From Sphingobium sp. WTD-1 (GTDB lineage Bacteria; Pseudomonadota; Alphaproteobacteria; Sphingomonadales; Sphingomonadaceae): a stretch of DNA of 64,000 bases. Where the stretch lies: contig NZ_CP119127.1 in assembly GCF_030128825.1 (NCBI RefSeq), positions 1,240,001 through 1,304,000 on the forward strand. The letters run 5' to 3'. Shown piece by piece: positions 16,993 through 25,509 of the stretch. The notes below the pieces were generated by a model that saw only the letters and a list, made by a program, of their open reading frames with translations, did no database searches and had not been told where the DNA came from. Each line of letters opens with the position of its first letter. The first letter of the stretch is position 1. Both the position numbers and the translations under genes were made by a program.

Positions 16993-19079
16993 CAGAAGCG
17001 CGCCGCCGTCGGTGTGTCGGTGTCGGGCTTGCGCGTGCCCAGCGCCTCGCGCGCGGTGGCGCGCAGATAGGACCAGATATTGTGGATCTGCGCCTTGCCC
17101 AGCGGGAAGCGCGGCATGCCCCGCTCGGCCAGCGCGCCTTCCTGCACCACCTGGTAGAAATTCTCCTCCGATAGCGACAGGGCGGATTCGCGCAGGTCCG
17201 GCCCCGGTGCGCCGGCGCCCTTGAACGCCATGCCGTGGCAGGCGCCACAGATGAAGCCCATCTCCTTGCCGGCCGCGACCGCCTTTTCGTCCAGCACGAT
17301 GCTGGGATCGTCGAGCGCATGGACCGCCATGTCGCGCGGCGGGGAAGGGGCGAGCCGTGCCTTGCCGCCGATCGCGAAGCTCAGCAGCCGGCGCGGCTGG
17401 GCGCCATATTTCCAGCCGACATTCAATATCTCGCTGGCCGCCGCCGTGGTGCCGCCCCAGCCGACCAGCAGCGACACATATTGGGTGTCGCCGATGGCAT
17501 AGCTCATCGGCGCGCCGATGATCCCCAGTCCCGCATTGAAGCGCCAGACTTCCTTGCCGCTTGCTGCGTCATGGGCGCGGACATAGCCGTCGGCCGTCCC
17601 CTGGAACACCAGCCCGCCCGCCGTCGCCAGCGTCCCGCCATTCCACAGATGGGGTCGCGGCATGCGCCAGCGCGCCTTCTGCGCTACCGGATCCCACGCC
17701 AGCAGCGCACCGGTCAGGTCGTCCTTGTCGCGCTTTTGCGTGATGAAGCTGGCGCTGGCCCCGGTGATGCTGGCCAGGAACCCCTTGTCCGCCTTCGCGT
17801 AGCGGGCGCCGGCCTGCATGTAGGGGATATAGGCCAGACCCGTCTGCGGGCTGTAGCTCATCGCCTGCCAGTTATGGCTGCCCAATGTGCTGGGATAGAT
17901 GTCGACCGGCCCTTCCTGATAATGGACGTTGGCGGTTTCCACCGGGCGTCCCGTGGCCATGTCGATATGGCTGGCCCAGCTCACCTTGCCGACCTTCTCG
18001 GCCGAGATGAGTTTGCCGGTCTCGCGGTCCAGCACATAGAAGAAGCCGTTGGTTGGCTGCTGCATCAGCACTTTGCGCGGCCGGCCGTCGATCGTCACGG
18101 TCGCGGCGATCATGTTGGCCGTCGCCTTGTAATCCCAGCTTTCGCGGGGGTTCTGCTGATAATGCCAGATATATTGGCCGCTATCGGCGTCCAGCGCGAC
18201 GATCGAGGCGACGAACAGATTGTCGCCGCCGCCCGGACTGCGCTTTTCCGGGTCATAGGGGCCGGCATTGCCGACGCCCAGATAGATGCGATTGAGCTCC
18301 GGGTCGAAGGTCATGCCGTTCCACACCGTGCCGCCGGTGCCGGTCTTCCAGTAGGAACCGTTCCAGCTCCTGGCCGCCATTTCCATCACCGGGTCGCCGG
18401 CATTCTGTTCGGGGCTGCCCGGCACCGTCCAGAAACGCCAGACCTGCGCCCCGGTCTTCTGGTCATAGGCGGTGACGAAGCCGCGCTGGCCGATGTCGGC
18501 GCCGCCATTGCCGATGATGACCTTGCCGTTGAAGGTGCGCGGCGCGCCGGTCAGGCTGTGCATCGTGCCGGGCGGCAGGGTGTTGACGCTCCAGGCGACC
18601 ACGCCGGTCCTGGCATCCAGTGCGATCAGCCGGCCGTCGAGCACGCCGATGAAGATGCGGCCATTGTCGTAAGCGACGCCGCGATTGACCCCCATGCCCA
18701 TCGCCTGCCGGGTCGGATTGACCTTCCAGATTTCCGGATCATATTTCCAGATCAGCCGGCCGCTCGCCCCGTCGACGGCATAGACCGCGCCATAGCTGCC
18801 GCTGAAATAGAGGATGCCGTTCACCGCCAGCGGAGTCGCCTCCAGCGATACCTCGCCCTCCAGGTCGAGCGACCAGGCCAGGCCCAGCTTGCGGATATTG
18901 GCGGTGTTGATCGCGCTCAACTGGCTATAGCCGCTCTCGTCGGCGCTGCCGCCGACACCGGGCCAGTCGGCCCCCGTGCCGGTCTGCACCGCCTGCTGCG
19001 CCACCAGCCCCGCGGCAGACGCCGCCAGCGCCAGTCCCGCCACCGTCCGCACCAGAAACAGCCCGCGCGTCCCCCGCAT
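16992..19079 (-). CDS. PQQ-dependent dehydrogenase with fused cytochrome c domain (quinohemoprotein)
   Basis: A 695-residue periplasmic enzyme with an N-terminal signal peptide (MRGTRGLFLVRTVAGLALAA). The eight-bladed propeller carries repeated Trp-docking motifs; the catalytic Asp is 316 in SWDYKAT. The residue two after it is Lys318, not Asp, so the lanthanide ligand of XoxF-type enzymes is missing. The vicinal Cys pair that normally precedes VNRG is replaced by Met127-Gly128. The C-terminal cytochrome has the heme site CGACH (611-615) and Met655 as likely axial ligand. Alcohol oxidation with electron transfer to the respiratory chain is inferred from family. It is the first gene of the five-gene operon, with GGGAGAG before the ATG. 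Confidence 0.92.
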   Translation of the reverse strand: MRGTRGLFLVRTVAGLALAASAAGLVAQQAVQTGTGADWPGVGGSADESGYSQLSAINTANIRKLGLAWSLDLEGEVSLEATPLAVNGILYFSGSYGAVYAVDGASGRLIWKYDPEIWKVNPTRQAMGMGVNRGVAYDNGRIFIGVLDGRLIALDARTGVVAWSVNTLPPGTMHSLTGAPRTFNGKVIIGNGGADIGQRGFVTAYDQKTGAQVWRFWTVPGSPEQNAGDPVMEMAARSWNGSYWKTGTGGTVWNGMTFDPELNRIYLGVGNAGPYDPEKRSPGGGDNLFVASIVALDADSGQYIWHYQQNPRESWDYKATANMIAATVTIDGRPRKVLMQQPTNGFFYVLDRETGKLISAEKVGKVSWASHIDMATGRPVETANVHYQEGPVDIYPSTLGSHNWQAMSYSPQTGLAYIPYMQAGARYAKADKGFLASITGASASFITQKRDKDDLTGALLAWDPVAQKARWRMPRPHLWNGGTLATAGGLVFQGTADGYVRAHDAASGKEVWRFNAGLGIIGAPMSYAIGDTQYVSLLVGWGGTTAAASEILNVGWKYGAQPRRLLSFAIGGKARLAPSPPRDMAVHALDDPSIVLDEKAVAAGKEMGFICGACHGMAFKGAGAPGPDLRESALSLSEENFYQVVQEGALAERGMPRFPLGKAQIHNIWSYLRATAREALGTRKPDTDTPTAARF

Positions 19080-19113
19080 CCGCTCTCTCCCGTCCTGCCC
19101 GCTTGCCGCGCTG

Positions 19114-19131
19114 CCTGTTTGACTGAACAGG
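19114..19131. promoter_or_regulatory. Candidate operator palindrome over the PQQ-operon start site
   Basis: CCTGTT (19114-19119) and AACAGG (19126-19131) form a 6-6-6 inverted repeat directly downstream of the -10 box, covering the expected transcription start. The FadR-type regulator encoded just upstream is the obvious candidate to bind here. The repeat is perfect but short, and binding is inference. Confidence 0.5.
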
Positions 19132-19160
19132 TGTTTAGTTTTTGTCGGTCAGCCGGTCAA
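19132..19160 (-). promoter_or_regulatory. Promoter of the PQQ dehydrogenase-molybdenum hydroxylase operon
   Basis: The minus strand shows -35 TTGACC (19155-19160), a spacer of exactly 17 bases, and -10 TAAACA (19132-19137). Transcription should start near 19125, leaving a leader of about 45 bases before the ATG at 19079. This is one of the best sigma-70-like promoters I found in the window. Confidence 0.6.
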
Positions 19161-19233
19161 GCAGGCGCAGGCCATCGCCCGCGGGCATCGCCCCGGTGCT
19201 GTCATCATCGCTGTCACTATTGCCCTGTCGGGA

Positions 19234-20034
19234 TCAGTCCGCGCCGGGGGCGAAGCGGGCGCGGGTCGATTGCGCGGCCTTGCGCGCTTCCTCGACCGCG
19301 GCCTCCTCGGTCGCGAACAGCAGATGGTCGATCACCGCCGCCAGATGGCCGCGCATCGCCGCGCGCGCCGCCGCCGGATCGCGCGCCCGGATCGCCTGGG
19401 CGATGACGCGATGCTCCTCGACCACCGGCGTCACCTTGGCGGCACGGGCCTTGGCGAGCAGCAGCCGGGATTCCGGCGCGCTCGCCCGCATTTCCCACAG
19501 CCGCGCGACACTGTCGACCAGCGCCGCGTTGCGCGTCGCCTGCGCGATCAGCATGTGAAACTGCTGGTCGACGGCATAGGCATCGCCATCGCGCAGATTC
19601 TCGCTGGCGATCTGCGCGACCAGCCGGTCCAGTTCGTCCAGTTCGTCCGGCCGGGCATGCAGCGCCGCCAGCGCTGCCGCCTCGCCCTCGATCGCCAGTC
19701 GCGCCTCCATCAGTTCGAAGGCGGTGATGCTGAACCGGGGCGCCTCGGTCGCCTGGCGATCGGCACCGGGAATCCGCACCACATAGGCGCCCGATCCGAC
19801 CCGCACCTCGACCAGCCCCTGCACCTCCAGTGCGATGATCGCCTCGCGCACGGTCGGGCGGCTGACATCATGCTCGATCGCCAGCTCGCGCTCGGGCGGC
19901 AGCCGGTCGCCCACGGCATAGCGGCCACCCGCCAAGTCCGCGAGCAACCGCCGGGCCAGTTGCTGATAAAGGCGGCTGCCATCGCCGACGTCCGGCAGGG
20001 TCTGGGAAGAACTGGTCATGTCAGCCCCTCTCAT
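19234..20034 (-). CDS. FadR/GntR-family transcriptional regulator
   Basis: A 266-residue regulator. The N-terminal winged HTH has the GntR signature (GDRLPPERELAIEHDVSRPTV, split across residues 40-62) and the C-terminal FCD domain is all-helical (RLAIEGEAAALAALHA onward). FCD-type GntR proteins usually repress a catabolic operon and are released by a carboxylic acid or sugar acid. It lies just upstream of, and points toward, the PQQ-molybdenum operon, which has its own promoter with a palindrome in the 154-base gap. Two starts are possible, 20034 or 20019 (MTSSSQ). Confidence 0.9.
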   Translation of the reverse strand: MRGADMTSSSQTLPDVGDGSRLYQQLARRLLADLAGGRYAVGDRLPPERELAIEHDVSRPTVREAIIALEVQGLVEVRVGSGAYVVRIPGADRQATEAPRFSITAFELMEARLAIEGEAAALAALHARPDELDELDRLVAQIASENLRDGDAYAVDQQFHMLIAQATRNAALVDSVARLWEMRASAPESRLLLAKARAAKVTPVVEEHRVIAQAIRARDPAAARAAMRGHLAAVIDHLLFATEEAAVEEARKAAQSTRARFAPGAD

Positions 20035-20063
20035 GCGCTACTCCGTCCCGCTTTTGAAGCCCC

Positions 20064-20825
20064 TCAGCCGGGCAGGGCGATCATCGATATCTGCCGGCCA
20101 TAATCGCTTTCCTGCGCATGGCAGGACCGACGATAGCTGAAGAAGCGATTGGCCTGGCTATAGGTGTCCTCGTCCAGCAGGCTGATCCGCCCGATCCCCG
20201 CCGCCTGCAGGCGCGACGCGACATAGGCGGCAATGTCGAACTGGCAGTGGCCCGCCCGCCCGGCGCTGAAGAATCGTGCATTGTCCGCGTCGTCCCGCTC
20301 GAACCGCTCGGCAAAGTCCAGCGTCACCTCGTAGGAAGTACGCCCTATGCAGGGGCCAATGGCGCAGGCGATGCCTTCGCGCGTCGCGCCCAGCGCTTCC
20401 ATCGCCGCGATCGTCCGGTCGGTGACGCCGCTGATCGCGCCCTTCCAGCCGGCATGGGCCGCGCCGATCACGCCGGCTTCCCTGTCGGCGAACAGCACCG
20501 GCACACAGTCGGCGGTCAATATGCCCAGAATAAGCCCCGGCGTGCGGGTCACCATCGCATCCGCCTCGGGCCGCTCATCCTCGGCGATCGGCGCGGTCAC
20601 GGTCACCACATCGGGCGAATGGACCTGCCGCACCGTCACCAGCGTCGCGCCGGGCAGCAGCGCGTCGCGCGCCAGATCGCGGTTGCGCAGGATCGCCAGC
20701 CGGTCGTCCTCAGACCCCAGCCCGACATTCAAACCGGCGCACACCCCCGTCGATACGCCCCCCTGTCGTCCGGCAAAGCCATGCGGGACATCGCCCAGCG
20801 CGGGCGCCCGCAGCAACTCGATCAT
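20064..20825 (-). CDS. pgeF: Peptidoglycan editing factor PgeF (laccase-domain, YfiH family)
   Basis: A 253-residue protein of the DUF152/laccase-domain family. Metal and active-site motifs are present: GFAGRQGGVSTG, RQVHSPDV, TADCVPVLF (Cys) and AAHAGWKG (His). PgeF removes wrongly built muropeptides in peptidoglycan synthesis and members also have purine nucleoside phosphorylase activity. In many Alphaproteobacteria it lies near lgt and a SAM-dependent enzyme; here those are absent. It is divergent from an amino-acid permease with 150 bases between them. Confidence 0.92.
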   Translation of the reverse strand: MIELLRAPALGDVPHGFAGRQGGVSTGVCAGLNVGLGSEDDRLAILRNRDLARDALLPGATLVTVRQVHSPDVVTVTAPIAEDERPEADAMVTRTPGLILGILTADCVPVLFADREAGVIGAAHAGWKGAISGVTDRTIAAMEALGATREGIACAIGPCIGRTSYEVTLDFAERFERDDADNARFFSAGRAGHCQFDIAAYVASRLQAAGIGRISLLDEDTYSQANRFFSYRRSCHAQESDYGRQISMIALPG

Positions 20826-20975
20826 AAAATTTCCTTCGCGCGTTCAGTGAAGAAGCATGTCTCAGAAGCGCAACATACTTGCGCATGGCGGATTAGGCGA
20901 TAGTCTCCCGTCCCACAGAATAAGGGGGGGCGGCTAACGCGTCGCCCGGGCAGAAGACTCCAATAAAGGGTTTCA

Positions 20976-22541
20976 TTGATGATTTTCGGGCGCGTTAAGC
21001 CTCTCGACGCCATATTGGCGACGGCAGAGAAAAAATCACTGCATCGCTCACTGGGCGCATTCCAGCTCACCATGCTGGGCATCGGCGCCGTCATCGGCAC
21101 CGGCATTTTCGTGCTGACGGCCGAAGCCGCGCAAAAGGCGGGGCCGGGCATGATGCTCTCCTTCGTCATTGCCGGCTTCGTCTGCGCGGTCGCCGCGCTC
21201 TGCTATGCCGAAATGGCGGCGATGGTCCCGGTCTCGGGTTCGGCCTATACCTATAGCTACGCCGTGATGGGCGAACTCATCGCCTGGATGGTCGGCTGGG
21301 CGCTGATCCTCGAATATGCTGTCGCCGCCGGCGCCGTGTCGGTGGGCTGGTCCGGCTATGTGGTCGGCCTCATTGAACATACCTTCCATCTCGACATACC
21401 CGATCTGCTGACGCGCGGGCCGTTTGATGGCGGCATGGTCAACCTGCCGGCGATGCTGATCGCCTCGCTCGTCACCTGGCTGCTGGTCATCGGCACCAAG
21501 GAAAGCGCCACCGTCAACGCGGTGCTGGTCGCGATCAAGGTGTCGGCGCTGACCCTGTTCATCGTCCTGTCGGTGCCGGTCATGAACATGAAGGGCTTCA
21601 CCCCGTTCATGCCGCTCGGCTTCTCGGGCGTGTCGGCCGCTGCCGCCTCGATCTTCTTCGCCTATGTCGGCTTCGACGCGGTTTCGACCGCAGCGGAGGA
21701 AACCAAGAATCCGCAGCGCAACATGCCGATCGGCCTGATCGGCTCGCTCGCCATCTGCACCATCTTCTACATGCTGGTCGCCGCCGGCGTTATCGGCACC
21801 GTCGGCGCGCAGCCGGTCTATGGCCCGGCCGGCGAAGTCCTCGCCCCCGGTTCGACCGCCTTGTCGCAGCAGTGCGCCGCGCTGGCCGCTGCCGGCACCG
21901 AAGCCGTCACCTGCTCGAAGGAAGCGCTGGCCTGGACGCTGCGTGAAATCGGCTGGCCCCAGATCGGCAACCTGCTCGGCCTCGCCGCCGGCCTGGCTTT
22001 GCCTTCGGTCATCCTGATGATGATGTTCGGCCAGACCCGCATCTTCTTCGTCATGAGCCGCGACGGCCTGCTGCCGGAACTCTTCTCGAAGGTGCATCCG
22101 ACCTACAAGACGCCGCATGTCATCACCATCCTGACCGGCATCTTCGTGGCGCTGTTCGCGGCCTTCTTCCCGGTCGGCATCCTGGCGGACATCTCCAACT
22201 CGGGCACGCTGTTCGCCTTCGCCGCCGTGTCGATCGCGGTGATGCGCCTGCGCAAGACCGATGCGGACCGCAAGCGTCCGTTCCGCACCCCGGCCATCTA
22301 TGTCACCGCGCCGATCGCCATCGCCGGCTGCGCCTATCTCTTCTGGAGCCTGGGCGTCGAAACCAAGCTGATGTTCGTCGGCTGGGCGACGCTCGGCCTG
22401 GTCGTCTACTTCGCCTATAGCCGCAGCCGCAGCCATGTCGGCCGCGGGATTGTCGATGTGGCGGAGGCTGGCGCGGGCATCCCGCCCCAGCCGGTGCCGC
22501 CGCTGCCGGGCGCACACACGCCGGGCGGCCAGGACGCCTGA
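20976..22541 (+). CDS. APC-family amino acid permease
   Basis: A 521-residue inner-membrane protein with about 12 hydrophobic segments. The first helix carries the APC motif GIGAVIGTGIFVLTAEAA, and the Gly-rich region and helix 6 (FFAYVGFDAVSTAAEETKNP) match cationic amino acid transporter-like permeases. A periplasmic loop (about residues 280-310) contains two Cys residues that could form a disulfide. It starts with ATG at 20976 and is followed 25 bases later by a strong terminator, so it is a single-gene unit. Confidence 0.93.
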   Translation: MMIFGRVKPLDAILATAEKKSLHRSLGAFQLTMLGIGAVIGTGIFVLTAEAAQKAGPGMMLSFVIAGFVCAVAALCYAEMAAMVPVSGSAYTYSYAVMGELIAWMVGWALILEYAVAAGAVSVGWSGYVVGLIEHTFHLDIPDLLTRGPFDGGMVNLPAMLIASLVTWLLVIGTKESATVNAVLVAIKVSALTLFIVLSVPVMNMKGFTPFMPLGFSGVSAAAASIFFAYVGFDAVSTAAEETKNPQRNMPIGLIGSLAICTIFYMLVAAGVIGTVGAQPVYGPAGEVLAPGSTALSQQCAALAAAGTEAVTCSKEALAWTLREIGWPQIGNLLGLAAGLALPSVILMMMFGQTRIFFVMSRDGLLPELFSKVHPTYKTPHVITILTGIFVALFAAFFPVGILADISNSGTLFAFAAVSIAVMRLRKTDADRKRPFRTPAIYVTAPIAIAGCAYLFWSLGVETKLMFVGWATLGLVVYFAYSRSRSHVGRGIVDVAEAGAGIPPQPVPPLPGAHTPGGQDA

Positions 22542-22566
22542 TCGGCCTGACGATCGATGGAAGGAA

Positions 22567-22590
22567 GGGGCGGGAAACCGCCCCTTTTTT
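22567..22590 (+). terminator. Rho-independent terminator of the amino acid permease
   Basis: A perfect seven-base stem GGGGCGG/CCGCCCC with a GAAA tetraloop is followed directly by six T residues. Confidence 0.9.
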
Positions 22591-22669
22591 CTTGGGTGCC
22601 GCTGCCGGCGCGACCCCTGCGACCTTTTGTCTTGGTGACAGGCGGCGGGGGCCGGGCTAGGCCGTCCCC

Positions 22670-23068
22670 ATGGGGAGCCTGCGCGCCTATCTTCAGCAGC
22701 ATCGGGGGCAAGCGCTGGCGCTTGTCCTGCTGGCGCTGTGCATGAAGGCCTTGCTGCCCGGCGGCTTCATGCTGGCGCAGCAGCAGCGCACCCTGGTCAT
22801 CCAGTTCTGCCATGACGCCGCGATCGGCAGCACCGCCTCGCAACTGATCGTGCCCTTGCAGGCCGATCCCGATCATCAGCCGGCCGATGCGGCCAAGCGC
22901 ACATGCCCCTATGGCGCGCTTTCCATGGCCTCGACGGGCGGCGCCGATCCGCTGATAGTAATGCTGGCGATCGCCTTCGTGCTGCTGCTCGGCTTCGCGC
23001 CGGTGCGGATACCCGCGCTCGCCCGCGTCGGCCATCTGCGTCCCCCTTTGCGCGGACCACCCGCCTGA
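22670..23068 (+). CDS. DUF2946-like small membrane protein (copper-associated)
   Basis: A 132-residue protein with an N-terminal hydrophobic helix (ALALVLLALCMKALLPGGFM) and a second near the C-terminus (IVMLAIAFVLLLGFAP). Between them lie a conserved Cys-His (QFCHDA) and a Cys-Pro (RTCPYGAL). The layout matches DUF2946-type proteins, which are commonly encoded beside copper-responsive TonB receptors. Its biochemical role is unknown to me. The gene lies 88 bases ahead of an OprC-like receptor on the same strand and probably shares its transcript. Confidence 0.75.
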   Translation: MGSLRAYLQQHRGQALALVLLALCMKALLPGGFMLAQQQRTLVIQFCHDAAIGSTASQLIVPLQADPDHQPADAAKRTCPYGALSMASTGGADPLIVMLAIAFVLLLGFAPVRIPALARVGHLRPPLRGPPA

Positions 23069-23155
23069 TCTGACCATGGCCGTGCCGCCGCGCGGCCTTT
23101 CTTTCAGATCAAGCGCCCCTGCCAGGAAGGTGGGCGCGCGCAAACAGGGTTTCCG

Positions 23156-25324
23156 ATGAAGACATCTCTCGTCGCAATTGCCGCATCGCTGGCATTGCTC
23201 CCCACTCCTGTCGCCGCGCAGGACAGCCTGCCGGCTGATACCCCCACCACCGATGACGCGGCTCCCCCGCTCCAGACCCGCTTTGACGCGGCGGCGCTCG
23301 ATATCGGCAGCGCGCCGCTCAACGGCGCCCGGCTCGGCAGCGGCACATTGCGCCGTCGCGCCCTGTCGAGCAGCGATACCGCCGCCATCCTTGCCAGCCT
23401 GCCCGGCGTCGCGGCCAATGGCGGCGGTGGCTTTTCCTCCATGCCGGCGCTGCGCGGCCTGACCGAACAGCGGGTCCGCATCACGCTTGACGGCATCCCG
23501 GTCGATATCGCCTGTCCCAACGACATGAACACGCCGCTTTCCTATACCGATCCGCAGACGGTCGGCAGCATCGCGGTGGTGCCGGGCGTCTCGCCGGTCA
23601 GCATGGGCGGTGACAATATCGCCGGCATCATCGCCGTCGAAAGCGCGATGCCGCGTTTCGCCGTCGATGGCGGCACCTTGGTCACGGGGGAGGCGTCCAG
23701 CTTCTATCGCAGCAATGGCGACGCCTTTGGCGGCGGCGTCACGCTGACGGTCGCGGGCAAGCGGATCAGTGCCACCTATAGCGGCTCCTACGCCCAATCC
23801 GGCAATTATGACGGCGGCGGCAACCGGGGCGTGGTGCGCTCGACCGAATATGCCAAGACCGACCATCAACTGGCGCTCGCCGCCCAGACCCGCCTCGGCC
23901 TGTTCGAGCTGAAGGGCGGCTATCATTTCTCGCCCTATGAGGGCTTTCCGAACCAATATATGGACATGACCTCGAACAAGTCCTGGTTCCTCAACGGCCG
24001 CTATCGCGGCACCTTTGCCTGGGGCGATGTCGATGCCAGCATCGGCTATCGCGACACCGCCCATCGGATGGACTTCCTCGCCGACAAGCAGCCCGGCGCC
24101 ATGCCGATGAACACGCAAATCCACAGCTTCACCTCGGCGGTGAAGCTGAGCCTGCCGGTCGGCCCGCACGATACGCTGCGCGTGGGCGGGGATTATCAGC
24201 ATCAGGGCATGGATGACTGGTGGCCGCCGGTTGCCGGATCGATGATGATGGGCCCCAATCCCTATATCAACATCAACAATGGCCGGCGCGACCGGCTCGG
24301 CCTGTTCGGCGAATGGGAATCGCACTGGACCGACCGGCTCTCCACCTCGATCGGCGGGCGCTTCGATCGGGTGCGGATGAATACCGGCGACGTCCAGCCC
24401 TATGGCACCGGCATGATGAACATGGCCGACGCGATGGCGGCCGAAGCCTTCAATGCGCGCAGCCATCGCCGCACCGACAATAACTGGAGCGCGACCGCGC
24501 TGGCGAGCTGGCGGGCGTCCGACCGGCTCGCCTTTGAACTCGGCTATGCGCACAAGAGCCGCGCGCCCAATCTCTACGAACGCTATGCCTGGGGCCGGGG
24601 CGCGATGGCCAGCCAGATGATCGGCTGGTATGGCGACGGCAATGGCTATGTCGGCAATCTCGACCTCAAGTCGGAACAGGCCGATACGGTCAGCGCCGCG
24701 CTGCGCCTGACGGCGAAGGGCGGGGCGACGCTGAAAATCTCGCCCTATTATACCCGCGTGAACGACTATATCGACGCGGTCCATCTTCAGGATCTGACCG
24801 ACATGATGGGCATGCCCAGCGGCTTCGTGCAGCTGCAATTCGCCAATCAGGATGCCGAATTTTACGGCGTCGATGTCAGCGTCAGCGTGCCGCTCCAGCG
24901 CAGCGACCATGTCGAAACCAGCTTCACCGCCAGCGCTTCCTATGTCCATGGCCAGAATCTGTCGGACGGCGGCCCGCTCTATCGCCAGATGCCGCTCGAT
25001 CTGAAGATGGGCCTTGCCCATCGCATCGACGCACTGGAACTGGGCGCCGATGTCGAATTTGTCGCCGACAAGAATCGCGTCGACGCCACCCGCAACGAAC
25101 CGCGCACGCGCGGCTATGCGCTGGTCGACCTGCGCGCCGGCTATACGCTGCCGCTCTGGGCCAAGGGGCTGAAGCTGACGGTCGAGGCGAAGAATCTCTT
25201 CGACGCCGGCTATGATCTGCCGCTCGGCGGCATGTCACTGGGCGATTATGGCGCGACCGGCGTGCTGCGCCCGGTGCCGGGCATGGGCCGTTCGATCAAT
25301 CTGGGCCTCAGCACGCGCTTCTGA
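23156..25324 (+). CDS. TonB-dependent receptor, OprC/NosA-like (copper uptake)
   Basis: A 722-residue outer-membrane receptor with a signal peptide ending near AAQDS. The plug domain (about residues 60-170) contains MPALRGLTEQRVRITLDG and the segment CPNDMNTPLSYTDPQ, very close to the CPNHMNPPLSYIDP of the copper receptors OprC and NosA, including the Cys and Met near the metal site. The barrel is rich in Met runs (MMGMPSG, MMMGPNP, MMNMADAM). It ends in the aromatic LSTRF, typical of barrel proteins. Copper as ligand is inferred from the motif and from the DUF2946 neighbour. Confidence 0.88.
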   Translation: MKTSLVAIAASLALLPTPVAAQDSLPADTPTTDDAAPPLQTRFDAAALDIGSAPLNGARLGSGTLRRRALSSSDTAAILASLPGVAANGGGGFSSMPALRGLTEQRVRITLDGIPVDIACPNDMNTPLSYTDPQTVGSIAVVPGVSPVSMGGDNIAGIIAVESAMPRFAVDGGTLVTGEASSFYRSNGDAFGGGVTLTVAGKRISATYSGSYAQSGNYDGGGNRGVVRSTEYAKTDHQLALAAQTRLGLFELKGGYHFSPYEGFPNQYMDMTSNKSWFLNGRYRGTFAWGDVDASIGYRDTAHRMDFLADKQPGAMPMNTQIHSFTSAVKLSLPVGPHDTLRVGGDYQHQGMDDWWPPVAGSMMMGPNPYININNGRRDRLGLFGEWESHWTDRLSTSIGGRFDRVRMNTGDVQPYGTGMMNMADAMAAEAFNARSHRRTDNNWSATALASWRASDRLAFELGYAHKSRAPNLYERYAWGRGAMASQMIGWYGDGNGYVGNLDLKSEQADTVSAALRLTAKGGATLKISPYYTRVNDYIDAVHLQDLTDMMGMPSGFVQLQFANQDAEFYGVDVSVSVPLQRSDHVETSFTASASYVHGQNLSDGGPLYRQMPLDLKMGLAHRIDALELGADVEFVADKNRVDATRNEPRTRGYALVDLRAGYTLPLWAKGLKLTVEAKNLFDAGYDLPLGGMSLGDYGATGVLRPVPGMGRSINLGLSTRF

Positions 25325-25372
25325 CGAACCGGCCGGGCTTGCCTGATCGGCGCGCCCGGCCCCTTGTCTCAG

Positions 25373-25506
25373 TCTGTTTGGAAATGCGCGGAAGAGCGCA
25401 TTTCGGGTCACCGCACCGGCCCACACCCCCACCCGATCTCCCAATCAGGATACACTTTGTGGGCGGTCGGGTGGGGGTGTGGGCCGGTGCGGACTTTCCA
25501 AACAGA
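25373..25506. repeat. 134-base nested palindromic element
   Basis: The ends are a perfect 12-base inverted repeat, TCTGTTTGGAAA (25373-25384) with TTTCCAAACAGA (25495-25506). Inside lies a perfect 26-base inverted repeat at 25411-25436 and 25467-25492, built of CCACACCCCCACCC-type sequence. Between the outer and inner left arms sits a small hairpin, AAATGCGC/GCGCATTT (25382-25403). It fills the gap between two convergent genes and could be a two-way terminator, a REP/MITE-like repeat or both; it carries no T-tract directly after the inner stem. Confidence 0.85.
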
Positions 25507-25509
25507 AAG

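Noticed and set aside
22415..25021. A long open frame on the minus strand opposite the copper receptor gene
   Set aside because: GC-rich codon use in a real gene leaves the opposite strand open. The protein it would encode is low-complexity (Arg, Ala, Gly, His) with no family motif, whereas the plus-strand receptor is complete.
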